Positions 16,128 to 26,363 are shown, counted from the stretch's first letter. The stretch: DNA of 64,000 nucleotides from Rubellimicrobium rubrum (GCF_006152115.1 NZ_VDFU01000001.1:310001-374000); one strand, 5' to 3'. Translations and numbers: made by a program. The notes: generated by a model not told the origin, from the letters alone.

Positions 16128-16473
16128 GCCCTCGACCGCGGCCCTCGCCAAGCCTGGCCATCCGCTGTCAGCAGGAGGGGCTCTCGGATCAGAGGACCGG
16201 GATGGCGCCGACTCGAACGCCCTGAGAAGCCCCGGAATCCATAGACGGTCATCGGGCCGCTGCGGCAAGGGGAGCCGTTGGCTCCCCAGGCTGGCTGGCC
16301 CGGTGTGCTGGATTGGGCTGTGACGACCGGCGTTCACCTTCTGCCAGGGGCGGGCAGTCCTGCGAGGGGCTCCTAGACCGTTGGGACTGACCGCCTGCGA
16401 TGAGGTCGGATCTGGACATGTGGGGCGGATGCAGCCGTCGCCTCAGCCCTCGGAGCTAGAAAGGGACTATTCG
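16128..16473. other. Intergenic region with a perfect hairpin after the secretion genes
   Basis: These 346 bases carry no supportable gene. GGGGAGCC at 16269-16276 pairs perfectly with GGCTCCCC at 16280-16287 over a three-base loop; without a T-run it is a possible factor-assisted terminator or processing stem. A tRNA-like T-arm resemblance near 16205-16225 on the minus strand does not extend to a tRNA. Confidence 0.4.
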
Positions 16474-17457
16474 ATGCATCCCGCCCAGTCGTCGATCACC
16501 CGTCGCGCCGCTCTCACGGCTGGCGCAGGCCTCCTTGCGGCTCCGGTTCTTGCGCAGCCTGTCTGCGACCTTGGTCTGCCCGGTCATGTGGAGGGTCCGC
16601 ATGTCTGGCGAGACTATGACCAGGACGAGCTTGATGCGGCGTATAACCAGGAGTTCTACCAGCCCCATACCGAGGCGGTGAATTCGCGCCTCTCGGCGCT
16701 CAGCTTCGATCTGCGCGTCCGGCGGGGCTACCCGGAGCGCGTGGCCTATGGCGAGGGCGCGGACGAGGCCATGGACATCTACAAGGCACCACAGGCAGGC
16801 GGGCCCGTCTTCGTCTTCTTGCATGGCGGGATCTGGCTCTATCTGGACGCCAGCCTGGCGGGGTTCGCGGCCGAGATGTTCCTGGACCGAGGAGCGCATT
16901 TCATCGCGCTCGACTTCTCGCCCGTGAATGAACTCGGCGGTGACCTGGGCCGGATGGCCGATCAGGTGCAGCGCGGTATCGCTTGGGTGGCGCGGAACGC
17001 CGCAACCTTCGGAGGCGACCCGTCGCGGATCTTCATCGGGGGGCACTCCTCGGGCGGGCACTTGGCAGGCGTGGCCATGACGACCGACTGGAGAGAGTTC
17101 GGATTGCCCTCGGACGCCGTGAAGGGCGGGCTCCTCATGAGCGGGATCTACGACCTGGAGCCTGTCCGGCTGTCCTGGCGAAAGGCCTACATCGCCTTCA
17201 CCGACGCGATGGTGGACGCCATGAGCCCGCAGCGCCATCTCGACCGGATCAACGCGCCGGTGGTGGTCTCCCACGGCACCCTGGAAACGCCCGAGTTCCA
17301 GCGCCAGGCCCAAGATTTCGCCAACGCGCTCAAGGCCGCCGGCAAGCCCGTGCAGCTCGTTGTGGGACGTGACTACTTTCACCAGGACATGTGGGAGACG
17401 CTGGGCAACCCCTATGGCCCGAACGGCCGCGCGGCGCTCGCATTGATGGGGCTCTAG
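16474..17457 (+). CDS. Exported alpha/beta hydrolase (BD-FAE / kynurenine formamidase-like)
   Basis: A 327-residue protein starting at an ATG preceded by AAAGGGA; upstream in-frame codons lack a site. The N-terminus has a twin-arginine-like signal (TRRAALTAGAGLLAAPVLAQ). The hydrolase core has the oxyanion segment FVFLHGGIWLYLD and the nucleophile elbow FIGGHSSGGHLAGVA, with the Ser in GHSSGG. The catalytic Asp and His are probably in the APVVVSHGTLETPEF and DYFHQDMWE regions. The family includes kynurenine formamidase, carbamate hydrolases and feruloyl esterases; export argues against kynurenine formamidase itself. It is flanked by large gaps and looks monocistronic. Substrate unknown. Confidence 0.85.
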   Translation: MHPAQSSITRRAALTAGAGLLAAPVLAQPVCDLGLPGHVEGPHVWRDYDQDELDAAYNQEFYQPHTEAVNSRLSALSFDLRVRRGYPERVAYGEGADEAMDIYKAPQAGGPVFVFLHGGIWLYLDASLAGFAAEMFLDRGAHFIALDFSPVNELGGDLGRMADQVQRGIAWVARNAATFGGDPSRIFIGGHSSGGHLAGVAMTTDWREFGLPSDAVKGGLLMSGIYDLEPVRLSWRKAYIAFTDAMVDAMSPQRHLDRINAPVVVSHGTLETPEFQRQAQDFANALKAAGKPVQLVVGRDYFHQDMWETLGNPYGPNGRAALALMGL

Positions 17458-18053
17458 CCTCGCTGCAACGCAGACCCGTCCTAGTCAGTGTCGTCCGATC
17501 GTGCCGTAGGCTTGGCCGAACCGTGCACGGGTCGAACCTTTCCACACGCTCGAGTCGCAGCAGCGAAGCAGCCCGGCCCATACAGCAAAGAAGTGGCTCA
17601 TCCCTCCATTTGAGGTTATTTGCGGGCTTTAGGCCGCTTCATCCTGTTCTTGGCCATCGGAGGCTCACCGCTCCCCCGGGCGAAGGAGCATGGAGCGCGG
17701 GCTTCAGTGCGCTCTTCCGGTGGCCACCCTTGCCGTCTGACTGCCTCAGAGGGTCAGGAGCCTCGAGCCGGACGGGGACGAAGATCCATGGTCCTGGCAC
17801 GTCAAGGCAAGGCTCAAGGGCCAAGCTTCCCCAAAATGGAAACGACAGCCCGGTCGCAAGCATCGGACACGACTGCAGCCAGCAGGACCGCGCCAGCAGT
17901 CATCGAAGCAGGTCGCGATTGCAGATCTGGCGCCCGCAACGGCAGGCCGATTGCTGTTGCCTGACTTGCCTGCTTGGGCGATGATCAACCCTGAAAATGG
18001 GGTCCCACTGGATTAAGCTTTGCGTTGCCTCTCTCTACTGAGGGTTGAGTTAC
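17458..18053. other. Intergenic region without a recognisable gene
   Basis: Across these 596 bases the open frames on both strands are short, Arg/Ser/Pro-rich and show no family motif. No repeat of the IS6-associated family was found. The promoter of the polyprenyl-sugar genes should lie at its right end, where GAGGG precedes ATG 18054. Confidence 0.35.
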
Positions 18054-19526
18054 ATGGCGTATATGGTTGGCTTTGACGTTTCCCCGGCACTAAGTTCGCC
18101 CGAAAGCAATGATCCCGGCATTCTGGTCGTCGATCTGGACGGCACTCTGACTCGATCAGACCTCCTCTACGAGACATTCTGGACTGCACTGTCAAAGCAT
18201 TGGGGCAATGTGATTCCGGTGTGCCGCGCCCTGATGGGCGGCAAAGCCCATCTCAAGCGCCAGTTGTTCGAACTCAGCGCATTCAGCGTCAAATCCTTGC
18301 CGTACAACGAGGATGTCGTCTCCTACATCCAACGCTGGCGCCAGCGTGGCGGGCGCACGGCCCTGGTATCGGCTTCGGATCAGGCCGTGGTGGCGGCGGT
18401 GGCGGCGCATCTCGGCCTGTTCGATGAAGTCCACGGCTCTGATGGGATCACCAACCTCAAAGGTCCGCAAAAGGCCGACTTCCTGGTGAGGCGCTTTCCT
18501 CAGGGCTTCACCTACATGGGCGATACCCATGCCGATTACGCCATATGGCAACGGGCCACGCGCGCCGTCACCGTGGACGCGCCCGACACCCTGCGACGGA
18601 GGGTCGAGGATCTGACCTGTGAGGCCGAGCACCTCCGCACGCGGGGTAGCCATGCCCGTCCGCTCGTCAGGGCTCTACGGCCGCATCAGTGGGTCAAGAA
18701 TGTCCTGGTCTTTCTGCCCATGCTGGCAGCCCACCAGTTCGACCTCGTCACGATCGGGCAGGCCCTACTGGCGGCCGTCGCGTTCAGCCTGATCGCGTCA
18801 AGCGTATACATCCTGAACGATCTTCTGGATCTCGCCTCGGACCGGGCGCATCCCAGAAAGCGGGCACGGCCCTTCGCATCGGGAGCGCTGCCGCTCTTCT
18901 ACGGAACGCTCCTCGCTCCGGGGTTGCTGGTGGCTGGGTTGGCGATCTCGCTCGTTCTCGGGTGGACCTTCGTCCTTGTCATGCTGGGCTATTACGTCAC
19001 GACCGTCCTTTATTCCTTCGATCTCAAGCGACGGATCGTCATCGACATCTGCGTGTTGGCAGGTCTCTACACGTTGCGGATCATCGCGGGGGCCGTCGCG
19101 ACCGGCATACCTCTTTCGATGTGGCTCCTCGGCTTCTCGATCTTCTTCTTCTTCGCTTTGGCAGCGATGAAGCGGCAGGCCGAACTCGTCAGCGGCGCCG
19201 CGTCGGGCGAGGTCAAGGCGCATGGTCGCGGCTACACCGTCGGCGACCTGCCATTCGTGGCGAACATGGCCGTGTCGTCGGGCTATGTCTCGGTCCTCAT
19301 CCTGGCTTTTTACCTCGAATCCGATGACGTGCAGGTTCTCTACTCCACGCCGTCCGTGCTTTCGGGGGTTTGCCTCGTCCTCCTCTACTGGCTGAGCCGC
19401 ATGGTCATGGTGACCCATCGGGGCTGGATGCATGACGACCCCGTGGTATTCGCGGCCCGCGACCCGAACAGCCTGGCCTGCGCCGGGATCATCGTCGCCT
19501 GCGCGGTCCTGGGGACGATGCTGTGA
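18054..19526 (+). CDS. HAD phosphatase-UbiA prenyltransferase fusion (decaprenyl-phosphate phosphoribosyltransferase-like)
   Basis: A 490-residue two-domain protein. Residues about 20-200 are a HAD hydrolase: motif I VVDLDGTLTRSD, motif II LVSASD, a Lys in KGPQKADF and motif IV GDTHADYAIW. Residues about 215-490 are a polytopic UbiA-type transferase that begins ALRPHQWVKNVLVF and has the first Asp-rich motif NDLLDLASDRAHPRKRARP and the second region LYSFDLKRRIVIDI. UbiA members of this subgroup move phosphoribose from PRPP to a polyprenyl phosphate (compare mycobacterial Rv3806c); the fused phosphatase could then remove the 5-phosphate. GAGGG lies 9 bases before ATG 18054; a TTG at 18045 is too close to that site. 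The next gene overlaps the stop. Confidence 0.88.
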   Translation: MAYMVGFDVSPALSSPESNDPGILVVDLDGTLTRSDLLYETFWTALSKHWGNVIPVCRALMGGKAHLKRQLFELSAFSVKSLPYNEDVVSYIQRWRQRGGRTALVSASDQAVVAAVAAHLGLFDEVHGSDGITNLKGPQKADFLVRRFPQGFTYMGDTHADYAIWQRATRAVTVDAPDTLRRRVEDLTCEAEHLRTRGSHARPLVRALRPHQWVKNVLVFLPMLAAHQFDLVTIGQALLAAVAFSLIASSVYILNDLLDLASDRAHPRKRARPFASGALPLFYGTLLAPGLLVAGLAISLVLGWTFVLVMLGYYVTTVLYSFDLKRRIVIDICVLAGLYTLRIIAGAVATGIPLSMWLLGFSIFFFFALAAMKRQAELVSGAASGEVKAHGRGYTVGDLPFVANMAVSSGYVSVLILAFYLESDDVQVLYSTPSVLSGVCLVLLYWLSRMVMVTHRGWMHDDPVVFAARDPNSLACAGIIVACAVLGTML

Positions 19527-20767
19527 CGCAGCGCCTGCAGGATCCTCTTCTGGCGATCCTTGTCCTGGGGCTTTTGCTCAGGCTGGCTTGGGCCCTGCTG
19601 ATCCCAGTGGAGCCGGTGTCCGACAGCGCCGCTTATGACACGCTGGCCCGCAACATCGTGGAGCATGGAGTCTTCGGCTTCCGTCCCGACGAGCCAAGTG
19701 CCTATTGGGCTGTCGGCGCGTCAGCGTTGGCGGCTGCGACCTACACGATCCTGGGCGACAGCTATTGGGGCATCGTGACGCTGAACATCGTCGCGGCGCT
19801 AGTCACCGCGGCTTTCGTCGAACGGCTCGGCACTCGATACTTCGGGCGGATCGCGGGTCTTTGCGCCGCCTGCACGATTGCGCTGTGGCCGAACCTGATC
19901 CTGTTCACCACCATCCTGTCGAGCGAACTCTACTTCATCCTGTTCACCGTGGCCGGGCTATGGTTCTGGAGCCGAGGTGATGAAACTCGATGGACGGATA
20001 TCGTTCTGGCTGGGGTTTGCTGGGCGGCAGCCTGCTACATGCGGCCGATCATCCTGCTGTTTCCAGTGGCGCTCCTGATCTCGGCAATTCCGGGTGGACC
20101 GAGGCGGTTCCTGCGGGCTGGGGCGAACTGCGCCGTGGCCATGGCGGTGATCCTGGCCCTCGTGGCGCCTTGGACATACCGGAATTTTCAGGTTTTCGGG
20201 GAGCCGGTCCTGATGTCCACCAATTTCGGGGCCAACTTCTGGATGGGGAACAACCCCGAAAGCGAGGGGGACTACATGCCGCTCCCGGCCTGGACGGAGG
20301 GGATGGGAGAGGTCGAGCGGTCCGACGCCCTGCTGGAACAGGCCAAGAACCACATTCGCTCCGAGCCAGGCACCTTCGTGCGCCGCACGATCGAGAAGGC
20401 GTTGCTCATGCACTCCTGGGAGAGCATCGGCGTGGCTTGGAACGAGCCGGGCATCACGTCCCGGCTCGGCGCGGCGGCTCTCCTGCCCCTCAAGCTCTTG
20501 CTGACCGGCTACTGGTTCGTCGTCCTGGGCCTTGCCTTGGCGGGTTTTGTCATGCTGCTCTCCCGGGAGGGTGTTCGCGGGCTCTTCCACCCCGTTGTCG
20601 CGGGTTGGGCCTACTTCACGGCAATTCATGCCATCGTTGTTGCCGGGGACCGGTACCATATGCCATCCGTCCCGTTCATGGCCCTACTTGCCGGGCTAGC
20701 CCTGGCGCAATTGGCCACTCGGCCGGCCGTCACCCGATTTCGAGCCTTCGGAGGCCTAAGCCGATGA
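19523..20767 (+). CDS. GT39/ArnT-like integral membrane glycosyltransferase
   Basis: A 414-residue polytopic protein starting at GTG 19523, overlapping the preceding stop by four bases. It has about 9-11 hydrophobic segments. The first periplasmic loop has the family's Asp-containing motif in VEPVSDSAAYDTLARNIVEHG, and a second part of that loop is FRPDEPSAYWAVG. Enzymes of this fold use polyprenyl-phosphate-linked sugars to glycosylate lipids, polymers or proteins on the outer face of the inner membrane. Coupling to the HAD-UbiA gene suggests the donor is the lipid-linked pentose made there. It overlaps the following small membrane protein as ATGA. Acceptor unknown. Confidence 0.82.
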   Translation: MTQRLQDPLLAILVLGLLLRLAWALLIPVEPVSDSAAYDTLARNIVEHGVFGFRPDEPSAYWAVGASALAAATYTILGDSYWGIVTLNIVAALVTAAFVERLGTRYFGRIAGLCAACTIALWPNLILFTTILSSELYFILFTVAGLWFWSRGDETRWTDIVLAGVCWAAACYMRPIILLFPVALLISAIPGGPRRFLRAGANCAVAMAVILALVAPWTYRNFQVFGEPVLMSTNFGANFWMGNNPESEGDYMPLPAWTEGMGEVERSDALLEQAKNHIRSEPGTFVRRTIEKALLMHSWESIGVAWNEPGITSRLGAAALLPLKLLLTGYWFVVLGLALAGFVMLLSREGVRGLFHPVVAGWAYFTAIHAIVVAGDRYHMPSVPFMALLAGLALAQLATRPAVTRFRAFGGLSR

Positions 20768-21123
20768 CCCATTGGTTCCTCATCCTCATGGCAGCGGCGG
20801 CGAATGTCGTCCTCAACCTGAGCCTCAGGCAGACCGCGAAGGCCTTCACGCCTGGCCAACCGCGCGAGATGCTGGCCAGCGTTCTCCTCTCACCCTGGGT
20901 TTGGATCTCGGTGCTGAGTGGCACGATCCTTATCGGAACCTTCGTGACGGCGATCCGGAGCTTTCCGCTAAGCCTCACCTATACGGCCATCACCGCGACC
21001 GCGATGGTCGCGCTGACCCTGGTCGGGGTGTTGATGGAGTATGAAACCGTCAACTTCGGTCGCGCGGTCGGATTGGCCCTGATCGTCACAGGTCTCGTGG
21101 TTTCGGCGATGGCGACGACCTGA
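20764..21123 (+). CDS. Small EamA/SMR-type membrane protein, ArnE/ArnF-like flippase candidate
   Basis: A 119-residue protein with four predicted transmembrane helices (WFLILMAAAANVVLNLSLRQ; the SVLLSPWVWISVLSG region; the FVTAIRSFPLSLTYTAIT region; AVGLALIVTGLVVSAMA). The LSLTYTAITATAMVALT segment matches the conserved helix of ArnE/ArnF and small multidrug resistance proteins. Its start overlaps the glycosyltransferase stop. In lipid A aminoarabinose modification, ArnE/F flip undecaprenyl-phosphate-sugar; by analogy this one may flip the polyprenyl-phosphate pentose to the periplasmic glycosyltransferase. A drug exporter is an alternative but less likely in this operon. Confidence 0.78.
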   Translation: MTHWFLILMAAAANVVLNLSLRQTAKAFTPGQPREMLASVLLSPWVWISVLSGTILIGTFVTAIRSFPLSLTYTAITATAMVALTLVGVLMEYETVNFGRAVGLALIVTGLVVSAMATT

Positions 21124-21835
21124 GCCGTTGTTTGTAGGTACAATGACCTGTTCGCCTCCAAACCTTCCGGGATTGACCCAGCAGCCTGTTGGGCAAGGCG
21201 CGTCGCTGCGCTCACCGTTGCTTCAAGGCTTGGCCACGACGGTCCAGGCTCGGGCAATCTGCCCGCGAGCCGGCGTGCTGTGATGAAAGCCCCTGAATGG
21301 CCGGCCTACTGCGCTGACGGTATCTTCGTTGCGGCCGTAGTGCCTCCGGGCCTCGCAGAGCTCCCGCTGCCCAGCCTCGGGCAACCTAGCTGGAACAGGA
21401 CAGGGGTAGCGAAGTCGATGGGTGAACGGATCAACCGGCAGCCTCAGGTTCGCCACTGCTGGGCACGAATCGCTTCGCTATCGCTCAGGAACTCCACGAC
21501 TCCAACCTTAGGACTACCCAACGGAGTAGCGGCTGCAGGATCATGCGTTCCTCCATAGGCCGAATATGATTGCCGCGTCCCAAGAAAGCCGGCGCCCCGC
21601 GCGGCAATCGGACCGGATCGCAGCCAGCGGAGGCCGTACATCGGCGCAAGCCCGAACTGGAGCGGAAGACTGAGTGCCACCGCACACCGGTCAGAGGCTT
21701 AACTCCTCGGCAATCATCCGGGGTGCCCCCCGAACGTGGATCCGTCGATCGGGCGGTTTGATGCGGCGTGCGATCAGGTCGGTCCGATCCAGCGCACCGG
21801 GGCTGACTGGGATCTGCAGTGGCCTCTCATGAACG
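21124..21835. other. Intergenic region without a recognisable gene
   Basis: These 712 bases lie between the convergent flippase-like and diguanylate cyclase genes. Several overlapping frames of 60-90 codons exist on both strands but none shows a domain, a good ribosome site or consistent codon preference. It may be decayed coding DNA. No terminator with a T-run was found. Confidence 0.35.
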
Positions 21836-23005
21836 CTACGACACGGCGCGTTGCGGACCAGTTTGACCGAGCGGGTTCTTTGCGCCTCTTTTGTCCTGGT
21901 ACATCCGCTCGTCTGCCAGACGAAGAAGCTCTGAACTTGAGCGCACCTCATCCGGGAAGACGGCAAGGCCGATACTCGCAGAGATCCGGGCCGCGTGGTG
22001 AGGAGGGTCGATCAAGGCGATGGCACAGCGAAGCCGCGCGGTGATCTCTTGATCCTCGCTCTGAAAGGAAAGATCGGGCATGAACAATGCAAACTCGTCT
22101 CCTCCGAGGCGCGCCAGAACGTCCGAGGCGCGGGTGACCGCTTTCAGTCGGTCGGCGACCTCCACCAGTAACCGATCGCCAGCCTCATGACCGAGTTGGT
22201 CGTTGACCGCCTTGAACCCGTCGAGATCAAGGATGAACAAGCCGTGGCGCTGTCCTGGAAGCGGTCCGGCACTCAGCGCCTGTTCCAAAGTGCCGTGCAG
22301 GAACCGGCGGTTTGCAAGACCGGTCAACGGATCATGATCCGCCAAGTAGCTCAACCTGGCGTTGGCTTGCTGTGAGGCCCGCATCTCCCGCGCGGCCAGC
22401 CAAAGAAGGATGCCCATGCTGACAAAGGTCACGGCAGACAGAAAGAGGAACGCCCTTCGGCTCTGGATCAGGGTGGCGGCATAGTCCTGCTCGGACTTCA
22501 GCACATGCGTATGTTCGATCGAGGTCATGAACGCGATCTCGCTCCGCAGCGCGTCCATGATCCGCTTGCCGACACGGTCGAGCATCATCTCTCGTGCGGC
22601 TTCAAAGCCCTGGGTGCGACGGACCGCGATGACCGAGGCAGCCCTTTCCTTCTTCTGGTCCGCAAGCCGGTAGATGGCGGCCATCTCCAGGCGCAGGTGA
22701 GGCTGGCCGGCATAACCCTGGCGCAGGCTCCCGATCGCTCCTGCCAGCCGCAACAGGGCCGCGTCATAGGGCTCAAGGTACTCGTCGAGACCGGTGATGA
22801 CGAAGCCGCGCTGGCCCGACTCGATATCCTGCATGATTGACAGCAGCGTTTTCAGCGAACTGATCCGCTGCTCCGACGCGTCCCGAGCCTGAACCCGCAG
22901 ATCGCCCTCGGCCTGCTCCCTATAGCTGAGCACCAGGGCGCCGATCACGAGCGCCGTCAGGAGGACCATGACACCGGCCCATTTCATGTCCGTACGCCAC
23001 ATCAT
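21836..23005 (-). CDS. Membrane diguanylate cyclase with CHASE3-like sensor and GGDEF domain
   Basis: A 389-residue protein with two transmembrane helices (about residues 8-27 and 186-207) flanking a helical periplasmic domain. The segment SLKTLLSIMQDIESGQRGFVITGLDEYLEPY is typical of CHASE3. The cytoplasmic GGDEF domain begins LSYLADHDPLTGLANRRFL and contains FILDLDGFKAVNDQLGHEAGD and the intact active site LARLGGDEFALF. An RASD four residues-plus-five upstream matches the inhibitory I-site (RxxD-x5-GGDEF). It should make cyclic di-GMP with product inhibition. AGGAAAGG precedes two adjacent ATGs at 23005/23002. An EAL gene lies just upstream in the same orientation. Confidence 0.93.
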   Translation of the reverse strand: MMWRTDMKWAGVMVLLTALVIGALVLSYREQAEGDLRVQARDASEQRISSLKTLLSIMQDIESGQRGFVITGLDEYLEPYDAALLRLAGAIGSLRQGYAGQPHLRLEMAAIYRLADQKKERAASVIAVRRTQGFEAAREMMLDRVGKRIMDALRSEIAFMTSIEHTHVLKSEQDYAATLIQSRRAFLFLSAVTFVSMGILLWLAAREMRASQQANARLSYLADHDPLTGLANRRFLHGTLEQALSAGPLPGQRHGLFILDLDGFKAVNDQLGHEAGDRLLVEVADRLKAVTRASDVLARLGGDEFALFMPDLSFQSEDQEITARLRCAIALIDPPHHAARISASIGLAVFPDEVRSSSELLRLADERMYQDKRGAKNPLGQTGPQRAVS

Positions 23006-23212
23006 GCCCGGCCTTTCCTACTCGTTCTCCGACAGCGAAGCCGACCAGGATGGCCGTCCCGTAAGGGCCCGATCCGAGGTCTTGGACCGGGTCGAAACAG
23101 ATGATCGGCCCCACCCCGCAAGGGACGGCCCGTCTTCGGGTCCCACTGAGCCAATCCACCGCCGTGAAGCTCCCCTGCGGGCCGGAGAACTCGCATCCGG
23201 GCCGAACAAACC

Positions 23213-23977
23213 TCAAGCCACCTGGGCGCTGGGCAACGCCGCCCAGGAAATCGGGGCCGGGGCCCCGATGCGGGGCTTGGCGAACAGGTATCCTTGCATG
23301 TGATCGATCCCGATATCCCTCAGTGTCCGCATCTCGTCTTCGGTTTCAACACCTTCGGCTATGGGGGTGATGGACAAGGCGCGGCAGAGGCCTACCGCGG
23401 CGGCCACGATGGCCTGGCGCGGGCGGTGGGTGTCGATCCCGCGTGTGAGTGCCATGTCGAGCTTGAGGATGTCGGGCTGGAAATCTGCCAGGAGGTTCAA
23501 CCCGGAATATCCTGCCCCGAAGTCGTCCAATGCAGTCACCAGGCCCGAGCGCTTGTAGGTTTCAAGGATGCGGCGAAGATGACCGGCGTCCTCCACCTTC
23601 TCGCCTTCCGTGACTTCCAGGATGATGCGGTTGAGCGGGGTCCCCGTCCGCCGCGCGGCGTCGAGCGTGGTACGCAGGCAATTGGCGGGATCATAGACCG
23701 CGTTGGGCATGAAATTGATGCTGACGGCTGGCAGGCCCAGTTCAAAGGCCAGTTCCACGGCCTTGACCCGGCAGAGCTGATCAAAAGCGAAGCGGTTGGT
23801 TTCGTCCACGCGGCCCAGGATCGTCGCCGCGCCTTCGCCTTGCAGCCCCCTGACCAGCGCTTCATGCGCGAAGACGGTCTGGGTCGAAAGGTCCAGGATC
23901 GGCTGGAACGCCATGGTGAAGTCGAAATCGAGTGGGGTGCGACAGCCTGCGCAGCCTATACCATGCAAGTCGTTCAT
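23213..23977 (-). CDS. EAL-domain cyclic di-GMP phosphodiesterase
   Basis: A 254-residue, nearly pure EAL domain. The catalytic set is present: EALVRG at the signature, Asn in SINFMPNAV, Glu in ILEVTEGE, DDFGAGYSGLN, Lys in DILKLDMAL and Glu in IAEGVETEDE. It should therefore hydrolyse cyclic di-GMP. The N-terminus has a short Cys-containing stretch (GIGCAGCRTP) before the domain. AAGGAGGG precedes the ATG. It is transcribed in the same direction as the diguanylate cyclase, which begins 208 bases downstream, so opposing activities are genetically linked. No membrane segment is present. Confidence 0.93.
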   Translation of the reverse strand: MNDLHGIGCAGCRTPLDFDFTMAFQPILDLSTQTVFAHEALVRGLQGEGAATILGRVDETNRFAFDQLCRVKAVELAFELGLPAVSINFMPNAVYDPANCLRTTLDAARRTGTPLNRIILEVTEGEKVEDAGHLRRILETYKRSGLVTALDDFGAGYSGLNLLADFQPDILKLDMALTRGIDTHRPRQAIVAAAVGLCRALSITPIAEGVETEDEMRTLRDIGIDHMQGYLFAKPRIGAPAPISWAALPSAQVA

Positions 23978-24080
23978 CCGTACCCTCCTTGTCCGGTCCG
24001 GTTGTTACCAGCCGAGACTTGATCCTTCATGAACATGTCCCTGTCGAATGGCCCAAGCCGCACGGATTCGGGCCCGGGGG

Positions 24081-25145
24081 CTAGAGCTGGCTCCGGGACC
24101 GGGGGTCGGCGGCCGCGGCTGACTGTTCCAGCACCTGACGGCGAGAGGCCACGGATCGACGTTTGACGAGCGGGCAGTCGAACTTCATGCGCTGATGACT
24201 CGGGCGCGACTTGGGCAGGCTGACAGGCCTGTGCAATTCCTCGACAGCGTGGCGTGCCATGTCGGCGTGCGGAAGTTCCATGGTGGTAAGCGGCGGGTCG
24301 AGATCGGCCGAGAAGTCTTCGTTGTCGAAGCCGATGATCGACAGGTCTTCGGGAATGCGTAGGCCCGCTTCGGCAGCTGCGGCATAAACCCCGATCGCGG
24401 TACGGTCACAGAAGCAGAATACCGCCGTCGGCGGGTCCCGCAGGTCAAGGAGGTAGTGCAAGCCGTCTCGTCCGCCGCTGATCGTCCAGCCCCCCTTCAC
24501 CACGAGGGCGGGATCATAGGGTACGTCGCGCATGGCGAGCGCCCGGCGATAGCCCTTGAGCCGCTCGCGAGCAGCTTCCACAATCTGATCCCCTCCGATG
24601 AAGCCCACCCGTTGGTGACCGGCATCCAGCAGCGCCAGCGTGGCCGTGATGCCTGCGGCCAAGTCGCCGGGAACAACACTCGGAAACAATGCATCCGACG
24701 TATGGCAGTTGAGCAGGATCGTTGGCCAGGCGGCGAGGCTGGGGGGTGGTTTGACCGCCTGTGTGATGAGGCGCGCGTAGATGACCCCGACGACCGGGAG
24801 CCTCGCCAGCAGATCGATCGCCGCTGCCTCGACGGCCTCATCCTCGCCGGTCGGCAGCATCAAGGCCATGAGACCCAACTCGGCCGCGGCCCCGGCCACC
24901 CCGTCGATCAGCCCCCCGACATGCTGCGACGAGGACGCTTCGTTGATCAGCATGGCTATCAGGGGCCGACGCCCGCGATCGGGGTTCACGCGGCGGTAGT
25001 TGATCTCCTCGGCCTTGGCCAGGACCGCCTCGCGGGTGGCGGCCGAGATGCGGGTTCCAGGCGCGTTGTTCAGGACCAGGGACACGGTCGCCTGGGAAAC
25101 ACCACACGCCCGGGCAATGTCGGTCATGGTGGGCTTCTTCGGCAC
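24081..25145 (-). CDS. LacI family transcriptional regulator of the adjacent sugar ABC operon
   Basis: A 354-residue regulator. The N-terminal LacI helix-turn-helix is clear (MTDIARACGVSQATVSLVLNNAPGTRISAATRE), followed by the hinge region (NYRRVNPDRGRRP) and a periplasmic-binding-protein-like sugar domain with FIGGDQIVEAARERLKGY and AVFCFCDRTAIGVY. Start is GTG 25145; ATG 25127, directly before the helix-turn-helix, is also possible. It is divergent from the ABC transporter genes, with about 120 bases between, the classic layout of a local repressor. The inducer should be the imported sugar. Confidence 0.92.
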   Translation of the reverse strand: MPKKPTMTDIARACGVSQATVSLVLNNAPGTRISAATREAVLAKAEEINYRRVNPDRGRRPLIAMLINEASSSQHVGGLIDGVAGAAAELGLMALMLPTGEDEAVEAAAIDLLARLPVVGVIYARLITQAVKPPPSLAAWPTILLNCHTSDALFPSVVPGDLAAGITATLALLDAGHQRVGFIGGDQIVEAARERLKGYRRALAMRDVPYDPALVVKGGWTISGGRDGLHYLLDLRDPPTAVFCFCDRTAIGVYAAAAEAGLRIPEDLSIIGFDNEDFSADLDPPLTTMELPHADMARHAVEELHRPVSLPKSRPSHQRMKFDCPLVKRRSVASRRQVLEQSAAAADPRSRSQL

Positions 25146-25189
25146 GGCACTTGGCTTTTCGCTTGTTGATCGCTCGGATCATACACTCC

Positions 25190-25218
25190 TTGACATGCTG
25201 TTCAACATCAATAATAAA
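25190..25218 (+). promoter_or_regulatory. Probable sigma-70 promoter of the sugar ABC operon
   Basis: A consensus TTGACA at 25190-25195 is followed after 17 bases by AATAAA at 25213-25218 (four of six matches to TATAAT). This A/T-rich stretch stands out from the surrounding GC-rich DNA and lies 48 bases before the ATP-binding gene. A LacI-type operator probably overlaps it; no unambiguous palindrome was identified. Confidence 0.45.
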
Positions 25219-25265
25219 CGCTCAAAAATATAACTGATCATTGCCCGACCCGAGGAGGAGACGTG

Positions 25266-26359
<1,094 letters not shown>

Positions 26360-26363
<4 letters not shown>

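Noticed and set aside
16195-16245. tRNA-like T-arm resemblance on the minus strand (GTTCGAGT context)
   Set aside because: The flanking arms do not pair and no acceptor or anticodon stem can be drawn; at most a chance match or a very old tRNA scrap.
14211-16337. Minus-strand open frame of 708 codons
   Set aside because: Shadow of the type I exporter and HlyD adaptor, which carry full motif sets on the plus strand.
17391-17984. Plus-strand frame of 197 codons after the hydrolase gene
   Set aside because: It starts inside the hydrolase gene in another frame, has Arg/Ser-rich composition and no ribosome site or domain.
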